A stretch of DNA of 64,000 nt, taken from the NCBI GenBank assembly GCA_965223305.1, contig CBDCWT010000051.1, positions 20,759 to 84,758 on the forward strand, written 5' to 3'. This DNA is from CBDCWT01 sp965223305 (GTDB lineage: Bacteria > Planctomycetota > Planctomycetia > Pirellulales > Pirellulaceae). The position numbers were made by a program, and so were the translations under genes. Under the pieces are notes generated by a model, which saw nothing but the letters and a program-made list of their open reading frames with translations, did no database searches and was not told the DNA's origin. Position 1 is the stretch's first letter. Each line of letters starts with the position of its first letter. This document shows, piece after piece, positions 1 through 8,140 of the stretch.

Positions 1-356
1 AACGCGTCGTGCCACAGCTTCTGGAACACGGTCGAGTGATTCGGCCGTCAATCGGCATCGGGCGCGTCTTCGAGACTGATCGCGGGCTGCTGATCATCAA
101 CGTCCGACGAGGCGGCGCGGCCGACCAAGCGGGACTGCGCGGTTTTCGCTTCGTGCGAGACTCCCTCAGCCCGCTCATCTACGTCGATCGGTCGCATGCG
201 GACCTGATCGTCGCCATCGACGGGCGGCCGGTTAGCTCGGCAGATGATCTGCTAGACGCCATCGAGCGCAAGAAGCCCGGGGACCGTGTGGTGGTCGCGG
301 TCATCCGTGACGGTCGCCAGGCCGACGTGCTGGTCACGCTGGATGAAGACGATTGA
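1..356 (+). CDS. C-terminal part of HtrA/DegP-like serine protease (PDZ domain), 5' end outside window
   Basis: The reading frame is open from the first base of the window, so the gene is partial and the GTG at 9 is unlikely to be its start. About 117 residues are visible. They begin with a hydrophobic link and the motif RPSIGIG, then form one PDZ domain with the usual NVRRGGAADQAGLRG carboxylate-binding and turn segment and the IDGRPVSSADDLLDAI pattern. This is the typical C-terminus of secreted or periplasmic trypsin-like HtrA/DegP proteases, where the PDZ domain binds exposed C-termini of misfolded proteins. The catalytic His-Asp-Ser domain would lie upstream and cannot be checked. The stop is followed 57 bases later by ftr on the same strand, but nothing links them functionally. 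Confidence 0.8.
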   Translation, partial: RVVPQLLEHGRVIRPSIGIGRVFETDRGLLIINVRRGGAADQAGLRGFRFVRDSLSPLIYVDRSHADLIVAIDGRPVSSADDLLDAIERKKPGDRVVVAVIRDGRQADVLVTLDEDD

Positions 357-413
357 GACCCTCAGTATCTGAATCGCTATCCACCACCGCTGCGTTTTTC
401 GAGGGAGAACGAC

Positions 414-1310
414 TTGAAGATCGGCGAGACCATCATCGAGGATACATTCGCCGAGGCGTTCGGTATGCGATATGCGCGGCTCGTCGTGACCGCCGCAGAC
501 GAATATTGGTTGGACGCCGTGATCCACGAAGCAACGGGCTACGCCGCCTCAGTCATCGCGTGTGATTCGGAGATTGGCGTCGAAAGACAGCTGTCCCCCC
601 AGGAAACACCTGATGGACGGCCTGGCGCGGCCATTCTCTTTTTCGGTTTCTCGGGCGATGCGCTCGCAAAGTCATTGCGCAACCGCACCGGCCAATGCGT
701 GATGACCTGCCCCACAACTGCCGCGTTTGACGGCCTGCCAGAGAGCGCCGAGCGGATCGCCCTGGGCAAGACGTTACGCTTTTTTGGCGACGGATTCCAA
801 AAGAGCAAGCAGCTGGACAGCCGGCGGTATTGGCGGATCCCGGTGATGGACGGCGAGTTCTTGGTCGAGGAGAGTCTGGGAATCGGCAAGGGGGTAGCGG
901 GCGGTAACATCATCCTCCAGGCGGTCGATCAGTCGGCCGGTCTCTTAGCGGCGCGGCGTGCCGCCGAGTCGCTGGCCGGCATGCCCGCGGTGATGACACC
1001 TTTTCCGGGCGGCGTCGTGCGCAGCGGCAGCAAAGTAGGCTCACGCTATAAAGGGCTCAAGGCATCGACTTCGGACGCCTACTGCCCGACGCTCCGCGGC
1101 CGGGTTCCCTCAAAGCTGGCCGACGATGCTCAAGTCGTCTATGAGGTGGTGATCGACGGAACCGGAGAAGGGGTCGTGGGGCGGGCCATGGCGACCGCGA
1201 TGCGCGCTGCTGCGGGGGATGGCGTCGTTTTGATCGGCGCAGGCAACTACGGGGGACGGCTGGGGAAACACCACCTGCGTCTTCACGAGTGGCTGCAGCA
1301 GACCTCGTAA
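414..1310 (+). CDS. ftr: Formylmethanofuran--tetrahydromethanopterin N-formyltransferase
   Basis: The 298-residue product matches the length and character of Ftr/FhcD, the enzyme that moves the formyl group between methanofuran and tetrahydromethanopterin in C1 metabolism. Recognisable stretches are the N-terminal IEDTFAEAFGMRYARLVVTA, the central FFGDGFQKSKQ and RRYWRIPVMDGEF, and the glycine-rich C-terminal VLIGAGNYGGRLGKHH. In methylotrophs and planctomycetes the enzyme acts in formaldehyde oxidation, in the cytoplasm, with FhcABC. None of the other H4MPT-pathway genes is adjacent here, so they must be elsewhere. The start is a TTG at 414, chosen because GAGGGAG at 401-407 gives a good ribosome binding site and the protein then begins MKIGETIIEDTF, the family N-terminus. 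Confidence 0.93.
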   Translation: MKIGETIIEDTFAEAFGMRYARLVVTAADEYWLDAVIHEATGYAASVIACDSEIGVERQLSPQETPDGRPGAAILFFGFSGDALAKSLRNRTGQCVMTCPTTAAFDGLPESAERIALGKTLRFFGDGFQKSKQLDSRRYWRIPVMDGEFLVEESLGIGKGVAGGNIILQAVDQSAGLLAARRAAESLAGMPAVMTPFPGGVVRSGSKVGSRYKGLKASTSDAYCPTLRGRVPSKLADDAQVVYEVVIDGTGEGVVGRAMATAMRAAAGDGVVLIGAGNYGGRLGKHHLRLHEWLQQTS

Positions 1311-1374
1311 AAAGTTGGCGCCGCGCCGCAAGACGGCACCCGTAGCGAAGGCAGCTGAAACTGAAAGTCGCTGG

Positions 1375-1800
1375 TCACTTCGTGTGAATCTTGCAGGTCC
1401 CCTCGGCGCAGGACTCGACTCGGCCAAAGAGGTACCGCCTGCGGGCTACTTGGCCGTACAGCCAGGACCACAGCGGCAGCGAGCCGGGGATGTGCAGCAG
1501 CGGCATGAAGCACCACAGGGTCGGCAACTGCTTGGTCAGGTATCGCAAGGCGGAGGCGCCGAAGTAACGGTCGCCATCCCGCGTCACGACCGCCATTTCA
1601 CTCATCAGTTGCTCGTGGGAAAGATCATCGTAGCGGCGGGCGACTTCGGGCGAGTGCAAGGACAGAAAAGCGAGCTGACGGCGAACGTCTAACCGCCGCA
1701 GCCAGGCGATCTGACGCCGGCAGAATCGGCATTCTCCGTCGTAAATGACGACATCGACATTGCTTTGGATGTTCGTCGTCGGTCCCAAGGAAGCCGTCAC
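1375..1800 (-). CDS. DCC-family thiol-disulfide oxidoreductase (DUF393)
   Basis: The 141-residue protein contains the DCC signature VVIYDGECRFCRRQIAWL near residues 17-34, where the two cysteines form a CxxC redox motif. The downstream SALRYLTKQLPTLWCFMPLL and the C-terminal YGQVARRRYLFGR are characteristic of DUF393 (YuxK-like) proteins, thought to be thioredoxin-fold oxidoreductases of unknown substrate. A short extra tail carries two more cysteines. The GTG start at 1800 is preceded by GGAGAG, a suitable ribosome binding site. The gene lies convergent to ftr with 64 bases between the stops, so the two are not co-transcribed. Confidence 0.88.
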   Translation of the reverse strand: MTASLGPTTNIQSNVDVVIYDGECRFCRRQIAWLRRLDVRRQLAFLSLHSPEVARRYDDLSHEQLMSEMAVVTRDGDRYFGASALRYLTKQLPTLWCFMPLLHIPGSLPLWSWLYGQVARRRYLFGRVESCAEGTCKIHTK

Positions 1801-2483
1801 GGATTTCTCTCCGCCATCAACGGAAGTCTAGCTGGGGCCGGATCTCACTCCCCCTGTCAATTCTACCCGAAAAGTGGCCCCAGCGCGGACCTTGGCCGCA
1901 ACCAAAGTCCCTTCTCCCCGCCGGAGGTTGTGCAGGCTGCTAACTTAGTGCGTGATTTCGTCTTTTCGTCAGGGGAGAGTGACGAAAGACGAGCATCCAC
2001 GTCACCCTCCCGGCTCTCTCGGAGGCTGTGCAGCTTTTGCAGTCCACCAAACTCTCGCGAGTTCGGCTACGCTGCAAATCAGCTGCTGGGCGTTAGCCCA
2101 CGGTTCCCCAGCGAACCGACGCGTAGCGTCCGCCGATTAATGTAGCAGGCACACTCCGTGTGCCGTCCGCCACAAGCAGAGTAACGATACGTGAGCAAAC
2201 GACTCGGCGGGAGCCTCGCCCCGCCTCGCCCTCCCGAACGTCGACTGTTGCAGCGCGACGGCGGCCCGGGGGAGGGCTCCCCCCTCTCCGGGCCGGTGAG
2301 GGGGCCACGCCTCGGGGGCGATCACTCCCGGGCAACCCTCCCCCGGACGCTAACAGCATTGGGCAAACTGGGAGGACCAAAAAGAACTCGAAGCCGCCCG
2401 GGATTGGCGGAGACCCGGTCGTAGAATCCGGTATAATTTGAACTACAGGCCAGGGCCCAGCCACGACCATTGAGGACCGAACG
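1801..2483. repeat. Intergenic repeat cluster with several dispersed repeat families
   Basis: No gene is supported here. The stretch is a mosaic of repeats seen elsewhere in the window. Bases around 1890-1925 match the start of the 127-bp tandem unit at 10595. Bases 2042-2145 carry the CTCTCGCGAGTTCGGCTACG segment and the GGGCGTTAGCCCACGGTTCC core. Bases 2143-2172 carry GTAGCAGGCACACTCCGTGT, also found at 41070 and twice at 48262. Bases 2206-2345 are a GC-rich block whose start recurs at the edges of the insertion sequence at 41160. Open frames across it are repeat artefacts. Confidence 0.75.
2432..2437 (+). promoter_or_regulatory. Possible -10 promoter hexamer upstream of the coiled-coil membrane protein gene
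   Basis: TATAAT, in the context GGTATAATTTG, lies 46 bases before the ATG at 2484. No good -35 hexamer sits 16-18 bases upstream. TTGGCG at 2404-2409 is 22 bases away, too far for a classical promoter. This is therefore a weak prediction from one hexamer. Confidence 0.35.
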
Positions 2484-4121
2484 ATGGAACAAATCCAGCA
2501 ACAAGTCGCGTCCGTCCGCCGCCGGTTGCTCTTCCAGCGGTTTTTGACCACTGTGCCGTGGTGGCTATTCGCGGCGCTGATCGTGGCGGCCGTTGCCGTG
2601 GCGGTCCCCAAGATCTGGTTTCTGGAGGGCGGAGGTACCGCCTGGGCCACAAACTGGCTGCTGGGGGCTTTCGCCGCTGGTACTCTGTTGGCGATCGTGT
2701 GGACCGTCTGGGGGCGGCGAGGCACGGTTGACGCCGCGCTGGAGCTGGATCATCGCTTCGGACTGAAGGAACGTGTTTCCAGCGCGATCTCGCTCGCGCC
2801 GCAGGAGGTGGAAACGGAAGCGGGACGCGCCTTGATTGACGACGCCACGCGTCGCATCGAACAGGTGAACCTCGGGGACCAGTTCTCCTTTAGGGCCGGC
2901 CGGCACACGTTGCTCCCGTTAATTCCTGCCGTACTCATCTTCCTCTTGTTGACATTCGTTCCCGACGCTCAGCAAGAACCTCTGGAAGCGGCATCCGATA
3001 ACGCGGCGCTACGCGATCGCCTGAAAAAGTCGAGTGAAGAACTGAAGAAGGAGCTGGAAAAGCGCCGCAAGAAATTCGGCGAGGGAGACGTAGAAGAGGC
3101 CGACGCACTCTTCGCTAAGCTGCAAAAGGGGCTGAACGACCTAGCGCAAGATGACAAGGTCGATCGGCAAAAAGCGTTGATCAAGATCAACGATCTGGCA
3201 AAGGAAGTCGAGAATCGCCGCCAGGCGCTCGGTGATCCTCAAAAGATGAAGCAGCAGTTAAGCCAGCTCAAGAATATTGAGCGCGGCCCCGCGGAAAAAC
3301 TGGCTGGAGCGCTCCAAGAGGGCAATTTCAAGAAGGCCTTGGAGCAGTTGAAGAAGCTCAGCGAGCAGATTCGGAGCGATGGCCTGACCCCGGATAGCAA
3401 AGCGAAGTTGGGCGAACAGTTGAACCAGATGAAGCAGCGGCTGCAGGAAATGGCCGACGCACACGAGCAGGCGAAACGCGATTTAAAGCGGCAGATTCAA
3501 CAGAAGATGGCCGAGGGAGACGTCGAGTCTGCTGCCAAATTGCAACAGCAGCTAAGTCGTTTGGAACAGCAAAATAAACAGATGCAGCGGCTGCAGCAGA
3601 TGGCGCAGCAGCTCGACCAAGCCCAGCAGAGCATGGAAGCCGGCGACGCGGAAAATGCCGCCGGCCAGCTCGACCAGCTGGCGGACGAACTGTCTGAGAT
3701 GCAGGCGGAGATGAGCGCACTGGAGTCGCTCGATGAAGTGATGGATGCCATCGCACAAGCGAAGGAAATGATGCGCGACGGGATGATGTCCGATGCCTTT
3801 TCGCCCCTGGACATGGGAATGGATCAATTCTCTGACATGCCTGGAAACGGGATGAGGGAGGGCCCTGGGGGCGGCTATCGGCCCGAGCAGGAGACGGAGA
3901 CCGGCGAGTACGATGCCCGCCAGCGTGCCAAGCCCAAACGCGGAGAGGCTGTCCGCATCGGTGACGCTTTCGGCCCCAATCGGGCCGGTCTGTCACAGGA
4001 GGAGTTCAAAGAGCAGATTCTCGACGCCCTCCGCAAGGACTCGGATCCACTGACGGACCAAAAACTGCCTCGATCGCAGAGAGACCACGTCAAGCAGTAC
4101 TATCAGCGTTGGAATGACTAG
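2484..4121 (+). CDS. Membrane-anchored coiled-coil protein, function unknown
   Basis: The 545-residue protein starts with a basic segment, then two hydrophobic helices (about residues 25-45 and 55-75) and a third at about 145-160 (LLPLIPAVLIFLLLTF). The remainder, about residues 165-430, is a long charged and glutamine-rich coiled coil made of repeated KLAGAL, QLKKLSEQI and QMQRLQQMAQQL-like heptads. A glycine-rich linker and a short C-terminal folded segment ending LPRSQRDHVKQYYQRWND follow. Similar long coiled-coil membrane proteins, sometimes resembling DUF4175, occur in planctomycetes near MoxR/DUF58 genes, but no such neighbour is present. The gene stands alone. ATG at 2484 is preceded by GAGGA. 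I do not recognise a specific function. Confidence 0.85.
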   Translation: MEQIQQQVASVRRRLLFQRFLTTVPWWLFAALIVAAVAVAVPKIWFLEGGGTAWATNWLLGAFAAGTLLAIVWTVWGRRGTVDAALELDHRFGLKERVSSAISLAPQEVETEAGRALIDDATRRIEQVNLGDQFSFRAGRHTLLPLIPAVLIFLLLTFVPDAQQEPLEAASDNAALRDRLKKSSEELKKELEKRRKKFGEGDVEEADALFAKLQKGLNDLAQDDKVDRQKALIKINDLAKEVENRRQALGDPQKMKQQLSQLKNIERGPAEKLAGALQEGNFKKALEQLKKLSEQIRSDGLTPDSKAKLGEQLNQMKQRLQEMADAHEQAKRDLKRQIQQKMAEGDVESAAKLQQQLSRLEQQNKQMQRLQQMAQQLDQAQQSMEAGDAENAAGQLDQLADELSEMQAEMSALESLDEVMDAIAQAKEMMRDGMMSDAFSPLDMGMDQFSDMPGNGMREGPGGGYRPEQETETGEYDARQRAKPKRGEAVRIGDAFGPNRAGLSQEEFKEQILDALRKDSDPLTDQKLPRSQRDHVKQYYQRWND

Positions 4122-4275
4122 CCCCGAAAAGGGGGACATCTCACGACGACCTGCAGGAATATTCCGAGCGCGGGTTTACCATTTCTGTTGGGACGCCCAG
4201 ATTGCTACTCGCGGCCACGTGGGCAGCAACTAACATAGTTAAGAATCGACAGCATTGTTTGCATGCCACTGGAAC

Positions 4276-4527
4276 TTAGGCGTCCCGTGCCAGCGTCACT
4301 GAATAGAGAGAGACAACGGCTCCGGCCACCAGTAGGCTCCAGGGAGCCCACTCGGGCGGCACAAATTCGCGCCGCCGAGGCGGAAAGCCGTAGTTGGTGG
4401 AAAAGTAGCTGCGGGGCTGCTCCAACGTCTCCTCTGGCTGTGCGACGTAGGCCTTGTCCACAACCAGGCACTCGCCGCCCAGAATGCACAACGTGAGACC
4501 GATGGCCAAAAAGAACGATCGCCACAT
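4276..4527 (-). CDS. Small two-helix membrane protein, conserved-type hypothetical
   Basis: The 83-residue protein starts MWRSFFLAIGLTLCILGGE, a clear N-terminal membrane helix or uncleaved signal anchor, and ends with a second helix (LLVAGAVVSLYSVTL). Between them lies a proline- and aromatic-rich loop (RSYFSTNYGFPPRRREFVPP). The ATG at 4527 was preferred over upstream in-frame codons because a purine-rich GGGGGG tract lies just before it and the hydrophobic helix starts there. I associate this pattern with small planctomycete membrane proteins, but no role is known. The gene is convergent to the preceding coiled-coil gene and divergent from the PAS-GAF gene. Confidence 0.7.
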   Translation of the reverse strand: MWRSFFLAIGLTLCILGGECLVVDKAYVAQPEETLEQPRSYFSTNYGFPPRRREFVPPEWAPWSLLVAGAVVSLYSVTLARDA

Positions 4528-4913
4528 TGGTTTTCCCCCCCGCACAAGGCTGATCGAATTGTGAAGGTGTCCGAACGGGCCGCGGGTTCGCGGTCCGCTC
4601 AACTGGTTACGGTATCGACCTTTGGGCCGCCGGATCTCAAGTGTCCGGCCGAATGATCGGCGGCGGTGGCTAGCACGGTTTTTGGCGGATCTGACGGCTA
4701 TCCGAGCCTCGAAACAGGTCCCCGCCGTCTCGCCGAACATGCCAGGTCAGACTCGGCCCCACGAGCCAGCAGGGGTTGTAGCGGACGTTCAGGATAGACA
4801 TTCGTTGGCGATTCGCAGCGATGACAAAAAGCGGCGAAGTAACGAGGGATCGTAAATTTGTGACTAATGTGCAGCCGATCCAAAAACTGGCGGAGGCTTG
4901 GGCAGGAAGACGG

Positions 4914-4942
4914 TTGTTCCTTGATGCAACCCACTTTATAAT
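4914..4942 (+). promoter_or_regulatory. Probable sigma70-type promoter for the PAS-GAF-receiver gene
   Basis: TTGTTC at 4914-4919 and a perfect TATAAT at 4937-4942 are separated by exactly 17 bases and lie 38 bases before the TTG start at 4980. The -35 box matches the consensus only in its first three bases. The rest of the 452-base gap upstream (4528-4979) shows nothing else I can support. Confidence 0.55.
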
Positions 4943-4979
4943 TCCGCCGAGATAGACGACTTGTAGCGGGAGGTGCGGG

Positions 4980-6698
4980 TTGACCGACAAACCCCGGATC
5001 CTCTGTGTCAACAACCGAGACGAAGTAACACCACCAACCGCGTCACTTCGCGAGGCGTGCGACTTCGTCGACGTCAGCAGTCCGCTTCGGGCCCTGGCGA
5101 TCCTCTCTAAGGACCGCTTTGATGGGCTCTACGTTACCGGCGATCACCTCCGCGAGGCGATCCGGCTCGGACACCTCTTGCAGCACGAGCGGATTGTCGA
5201 CGGGATGCCCGACGGTGTCGCGTTGCTAGACGCGGAGAACACGATTGTATGGGCCAACGATCGATTCAAACGTTGGGTTGGCAAAGACCCTGTCGTCGGC
5301 CAAGGCTTCTACGCGGCACTCGATAGCCCCGAAATACTCGGTCCAGATTTCTGTCCGTTCCATACCGCGCTGGCTACCGGCGAACCCAGTTGCTCGACTC
5401 TGCGGGTTGGTGAAAACCGCTACTATCAAACACACGCAGCACCCGTTCGGGAGACGACCGGACCGTCGTTGCACCTGATCGTGACAGTCCGAGATGTGAC
5501 GGACGAGATCCTGCAGCAGCAGAAGCTGGCAGCCATTCATAAGGCCGGCATCGAGCTCTCTGACCTCACGCCAGGAGAGGTCTTCCAGATGGAAGTCGAC
5601 GAGCGGATCGAGCTGCTCAAGTCGAACATCCTGCACCATACTCAAGATCTCTTACACTTCGACGTCGTCGAGATCCGATTGCTAGACGACAAAACGAGCG
5701 AGCTGGTACCGCTCCTTTCAGTGGGAATCGATGAAGAAGCAGCTCGGCGCCCGTTGTTCGCCCGACCGCAAAACAATGGTGTAACCGGTTTCGTGGCAGC
5801 AACCGGAAAGAGCTACCTTTGCGAAGACACTACGGAGGATCCACTCTACCTCGAAGGGTTCAAGGGAGCGAAGAGTTCGCTGACGGTGCCGCTTATCTTG
5901 CACGACCAGGTCATCGGCACGTTTAACGTCGAGAGTCCGGAAACGCTCGCGTTCTCGGAGAGCGACCTGCAGTTCCTCGAGATCTTCTCTCGCGATGTTG
6001 CCATCGCGCTGAACACGCTCGAATTGATGGTGGCGCAGAAAGCCAGCACCGCCCAGGAAAGCTGTGAGGCCATTCACGGCGCCGTCGCCCTTCCTGTGGA
6101 CGAGATCCTGAACGATGCCGTCAATATTATGGAACGCTATATCGGCCATGAGCCGGAGGTGGTTGAACGTCTCCAGCGTATCCTCCGCAACGCGCGGGAT
6201 ATTAAGCAGGTCATCCAAAAGGTGGGACAGACGATGGCACCTGCCGAGGCCGTCCCGTCCTCCGTACAAGTCAGCAAGCGTCCTAAGATGGTGGGGGCTC
6301 GTGTGTTGGTTGTCGACGCCGATGACAGCGTTCGCAATGACGCACACGCCTTGCTCGAGCGGTATGGCTGCGACGTCGAAACCGCGCACGAGGGTGGGGA
6401 AGCGGTCTACATGGTCCGCAATACCGGCGCCCACGCGGAATACGATGTGATCATCGCCGATATCCGGCTGCCCGACATGACGGGCTACGATCTGCTCGTA
6501 CGGCTGCAGGAGATCTTAGACCCAGTGCCGCTGGTTCTAATGAACGGTTTCGGTTACGACCCGGGGCATTCGATCGTCAAAGCTCGCAAGGCAGGATTGC
6601 ATCCGAAGGCGATTCTGTACAAGCCGTTTCGACTCGACCAATTGCTCGAAACGGTAGAGAGCATGTTGGACGTCTTCGGCCGCGTACCGCAGTCCTGA
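4980..6698 (+). CDS. PAS-GAF-receiver signalling protein without a kinase ATPase domain
   Basis: The 572-residue protein has a short receiver-like N-terminus (about 1-75), a PAS domain (about 80-175, containing VALLDAENTIVWANDRFKRW), a GAF domain (about 200-350, with GVTGFVAATGKSYLCED and SLTVPLILHDQVIGTFNVES), and a helical segment (about 360-425) that resembles a HisKA dimerisation helix. A true receiver domain follows (about 440-565) with the phospho-acceptor Asp near 494 in VIIADIRLPDMTG and the conserved Lys near 548 in ILYKPF. No HATPase domain follows, so it cannot autophosphorylate as a normal histidine kinase. It probably integrates a small-ligand or redox signal and a phosphorylation input for a partner encoded elsewhere. 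The TTG start is supported by GGGAGG at 4969-4974 and the promoter at 4914. Confidence 0.85.
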   Translation: MTDKPRILCVNNRDEVTPPTASLREACDFVDVSSPLRALAILSKDRFDGLYVTGDHLREAIRLGHLLQHERIVDGMPDGVALLDAENTIVWANDRFKRWVGKDPVVGQGFYAALDSPEILGPDFCPFHTALATGEPSCSTLRVGENRYYQTHAAPVRETTGPSLHLIVTVRDVTDEILQQQKLAAIHKAGIELSDLTPGEVFQMEVDERIELLKSNILHHTQDLLHFDVVEIRLLDDKTSELVPLLSVGIDEEAARRPLFARPQNNGVTGFVAATGKSYLCEDTTEDPLYLEGFKGAKSSLTVPLILHDQVIGTFNVESPETLAFSESDLQFLEIFSRDVAIALNTLELMVAQKASTAQESCEAIHGAVALPVDEILNDAVNIMERYIGHEPEVVERLQRILRNARDIKQVIQKVGQTMAPAEAVPSSVQVSKRPKMVGARVLVVDADDSVRNDAHALLERYGCDVETAHEGGEAVYMVRNTGAHAEYDVIIADIRLPDMTGYDLLVRLQEILDPVPLVLMNGFGYDPGHSIVKARKAGLHPKAILYKPFRLDQLLETVESMLDVFGRVPQS

Positions 6699-6799
6699 AC
6701 GGAGACCGGCCCGCGCTCATTGGAGTCGCGCTTTTCGCCGTCCGGCGGCTTGTCGTGTTTTCGTAGCCAACGCGGGCTGGAGCTGAGCTGCCGCCAAAC

Positions 6800-7969
6800 A
6801 TGCATTGGATTCATATCATCTTCTGGGCCCTGGCGCTGTTTGGCCACGTTGCCCTTTGCTTGGCGTTTTACAACCGTATGCATGCGGCAAAGCTGCCACG
6901 GAGAGTAACCCGTCTGCTGGAACGAACCTGTCTGGTGCTCTGCCTGGTCGGCGCTGCGGTTTGGGTGTGGCGGGGGCTGGCAGCTGCTAACTCCATCCCA
7001 AGTCTGGCATCGCTCACCTCTGGTTTCTTCCCGCTCGCAGTCTACGTCTTCCTGTGTGCCGAGGTGGGTTGCTTCATCCCACTGGTGTGGCTGATTCGCC
7101 GTCTGTTTGAGCGGATTCCCGCACAGCTCATCTCCAACGACACGACCTACCTTGATGTCGCTCAAGAGCTCGGCGAACGTCCAATTGGCAACCGCCGCAC
7201 CCGCTTTTGGGACTGCGTACCCGGCAATCAAATGTTCGAACTGCACATCCACGAAAAGACGATTCACCTCGGCCAGTTGCCTCGCGAGCTAGACGGGCTG
7301 TCGATCGCCCATCTGTCCGACTTGCATTTCACGGGTGGGATTTCTCGCAGCTATTTTGAATTCGTTGCCGAGCAGACCATGCAACTGGATGCGGATCTAA
7401 TCGCCATCACCGGCGACATCATCGACAACCCGCGTTGTCTGGAGTGGATCGGTTCCACTCTGGGCCGTCTCAAGAGTCCGCTGGGTGTCTACTATGTTCT
7501 TGGGAACCATGAGCAACACCTACGGGATGTAGCCGCTGTGCGGTACGCACTGAACCGAGTCGGATTGACAGACTTGGGAGGCCAGGTTGTGCTGGTCGAG
7601 GCACGGGGTCAGCAGGTGTTGCTTGCCGGCAACGAGCGGCCATGGCTGAGTGGCTATCCGGAGGTGCCGGCCAAGGACGCCGAGGGCGTCGCTTTGCGCG
7701 TGTTGTTGTCCCACTCGCCCGACCAAATTCGCTGGGCGCAAAAGCATGCTTTCGATTTGATGCTGGCCGGCCACAATCACGGTGGACAAGTTCGGCTGCC
7801 CGTGATCGGGCCCATTGTGTCACCCAGCAACTACGGAGTGAAGTACGCCAGCGGCCTGTTTTTTGAACCGCCGACGCTGCTGCACGTCACACGGGGCATT
7901 TCGGCACAGATTCCCCTCCGCATCCGCTGCGCTCCGGAACTAGCGAAGCTCGTACTGAAGGCTTGTTAG
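6800..7969 (+). CDS. Membrane-anchored calcineurin-like metallophosphoesterase
   Basis: The 389-residue protein begins with several hydrophobic helices (about residues 1-110: IIFWALALFGHVALCLAF, LCLVGAAVWVW, FFPLAVYVFLCAEVG), then carries a cytoplasmic-type metallophosphoesterase fold. All metal-binding motifs are visible: IAHLSDLHFTGG (Asp-His), AITGDIIDN (GD), YVLGNHEQH (GNH), LLSHSPDQ (His) and LAGHNHGGQVRLP (GHxH). Proteins of this layout (YkuE-like) are membrane phosphodiesterases of uncertain substrate, sometimes acting on lipid-linked phosphates. The ATG at 6800 follows the preceding stop by 101 bases. The gene runs convergent to the next gene with a large palindrome between them that could end transcription of both. 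Confidence 0.9.
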   Translation: MHWIHIIFWALALFGHVALCLAFYNRMHAAKLPRRVTRLLERTCLVLCLVGAAVWVWRGLAAANSIPSLASLTSGFFPLAVYVFLCAEVGCFIPLVWLIRRLFERIPAQLISNDTTYLDVAQELGERPIGNRRTRFWDCVPGNQMFELHIHEKTIHLGQLPRELDGLSIAHLSDLHFTGGISRSYFEFVAEQTMQLDADLIAITGDIIDNPRCLEWIGSTLGRLKSPLGVYYVLGNHEQHLRDVAAVRYALNRVGLTDLGGQVVLVEARGQQVLLAGNERPWLSGYPEVPAKDAEGVALRVLLSHSPDQIRWAQKHAFDLMLAGHNHGGQVRLPVIGPIVSPSNYGVKYASGLFFEPPTLLHVTRGISAQIPLRIRCAPELAKLVLKAC

Positions 7970-8012
7970 GAGTCGCCCAATGATAAGTTGGCGATATTCG
8001 TCCCCCTCACCC

Positions 8013-8130
8013 GTTAAGGACTTTTGGTAGCCGAACTCGCCAGAGTTTGGACGAATCGCCGGCCCACCAAACTCTGGCGAGTTCGGCTACGATCAGATAG
8101 CGGCGGAACGTCGAAGAAAAGTCCTTAAGG
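8013..8130. repeat. Nested palindromic repeat between convergent genes, candidate bidirectional terminator
   Basis: Two perfect 24-base arms, 8027-8050 (reads GTAGCCGAACTCGCCAGAG and on) and its exact reverse complement at 8067-8090, are separated by a 16-base loop. Outside them, TTAAGGACTTTT at 8014-8025 is mirrored by AAAAGTCCTTAA at 8117-8128. The forward arm is the same sequence that opens the dispersed composite repeats at 2042, 29870, 30035, 30200, 30365 and 40826, and inverted copies recur at 52347-52445. It occupies nearly all of the 171-base gap between two convergent genes. Confidence 0.85.
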
Positions 8131-8140
8131 CGACACTAGC

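Noticed and set aside
2160..2441. Small genes in the 1801-2483 gap
   Set aside because: All frames here fall in GC-rich repeats that recur elsewhere in different phases.
5718..6434. A 238-codon minus-strand frame opposite the PAS-GAF gene
   Set aside because: Antisense to a well-supported gene with recognised domains; its product shows no domain.
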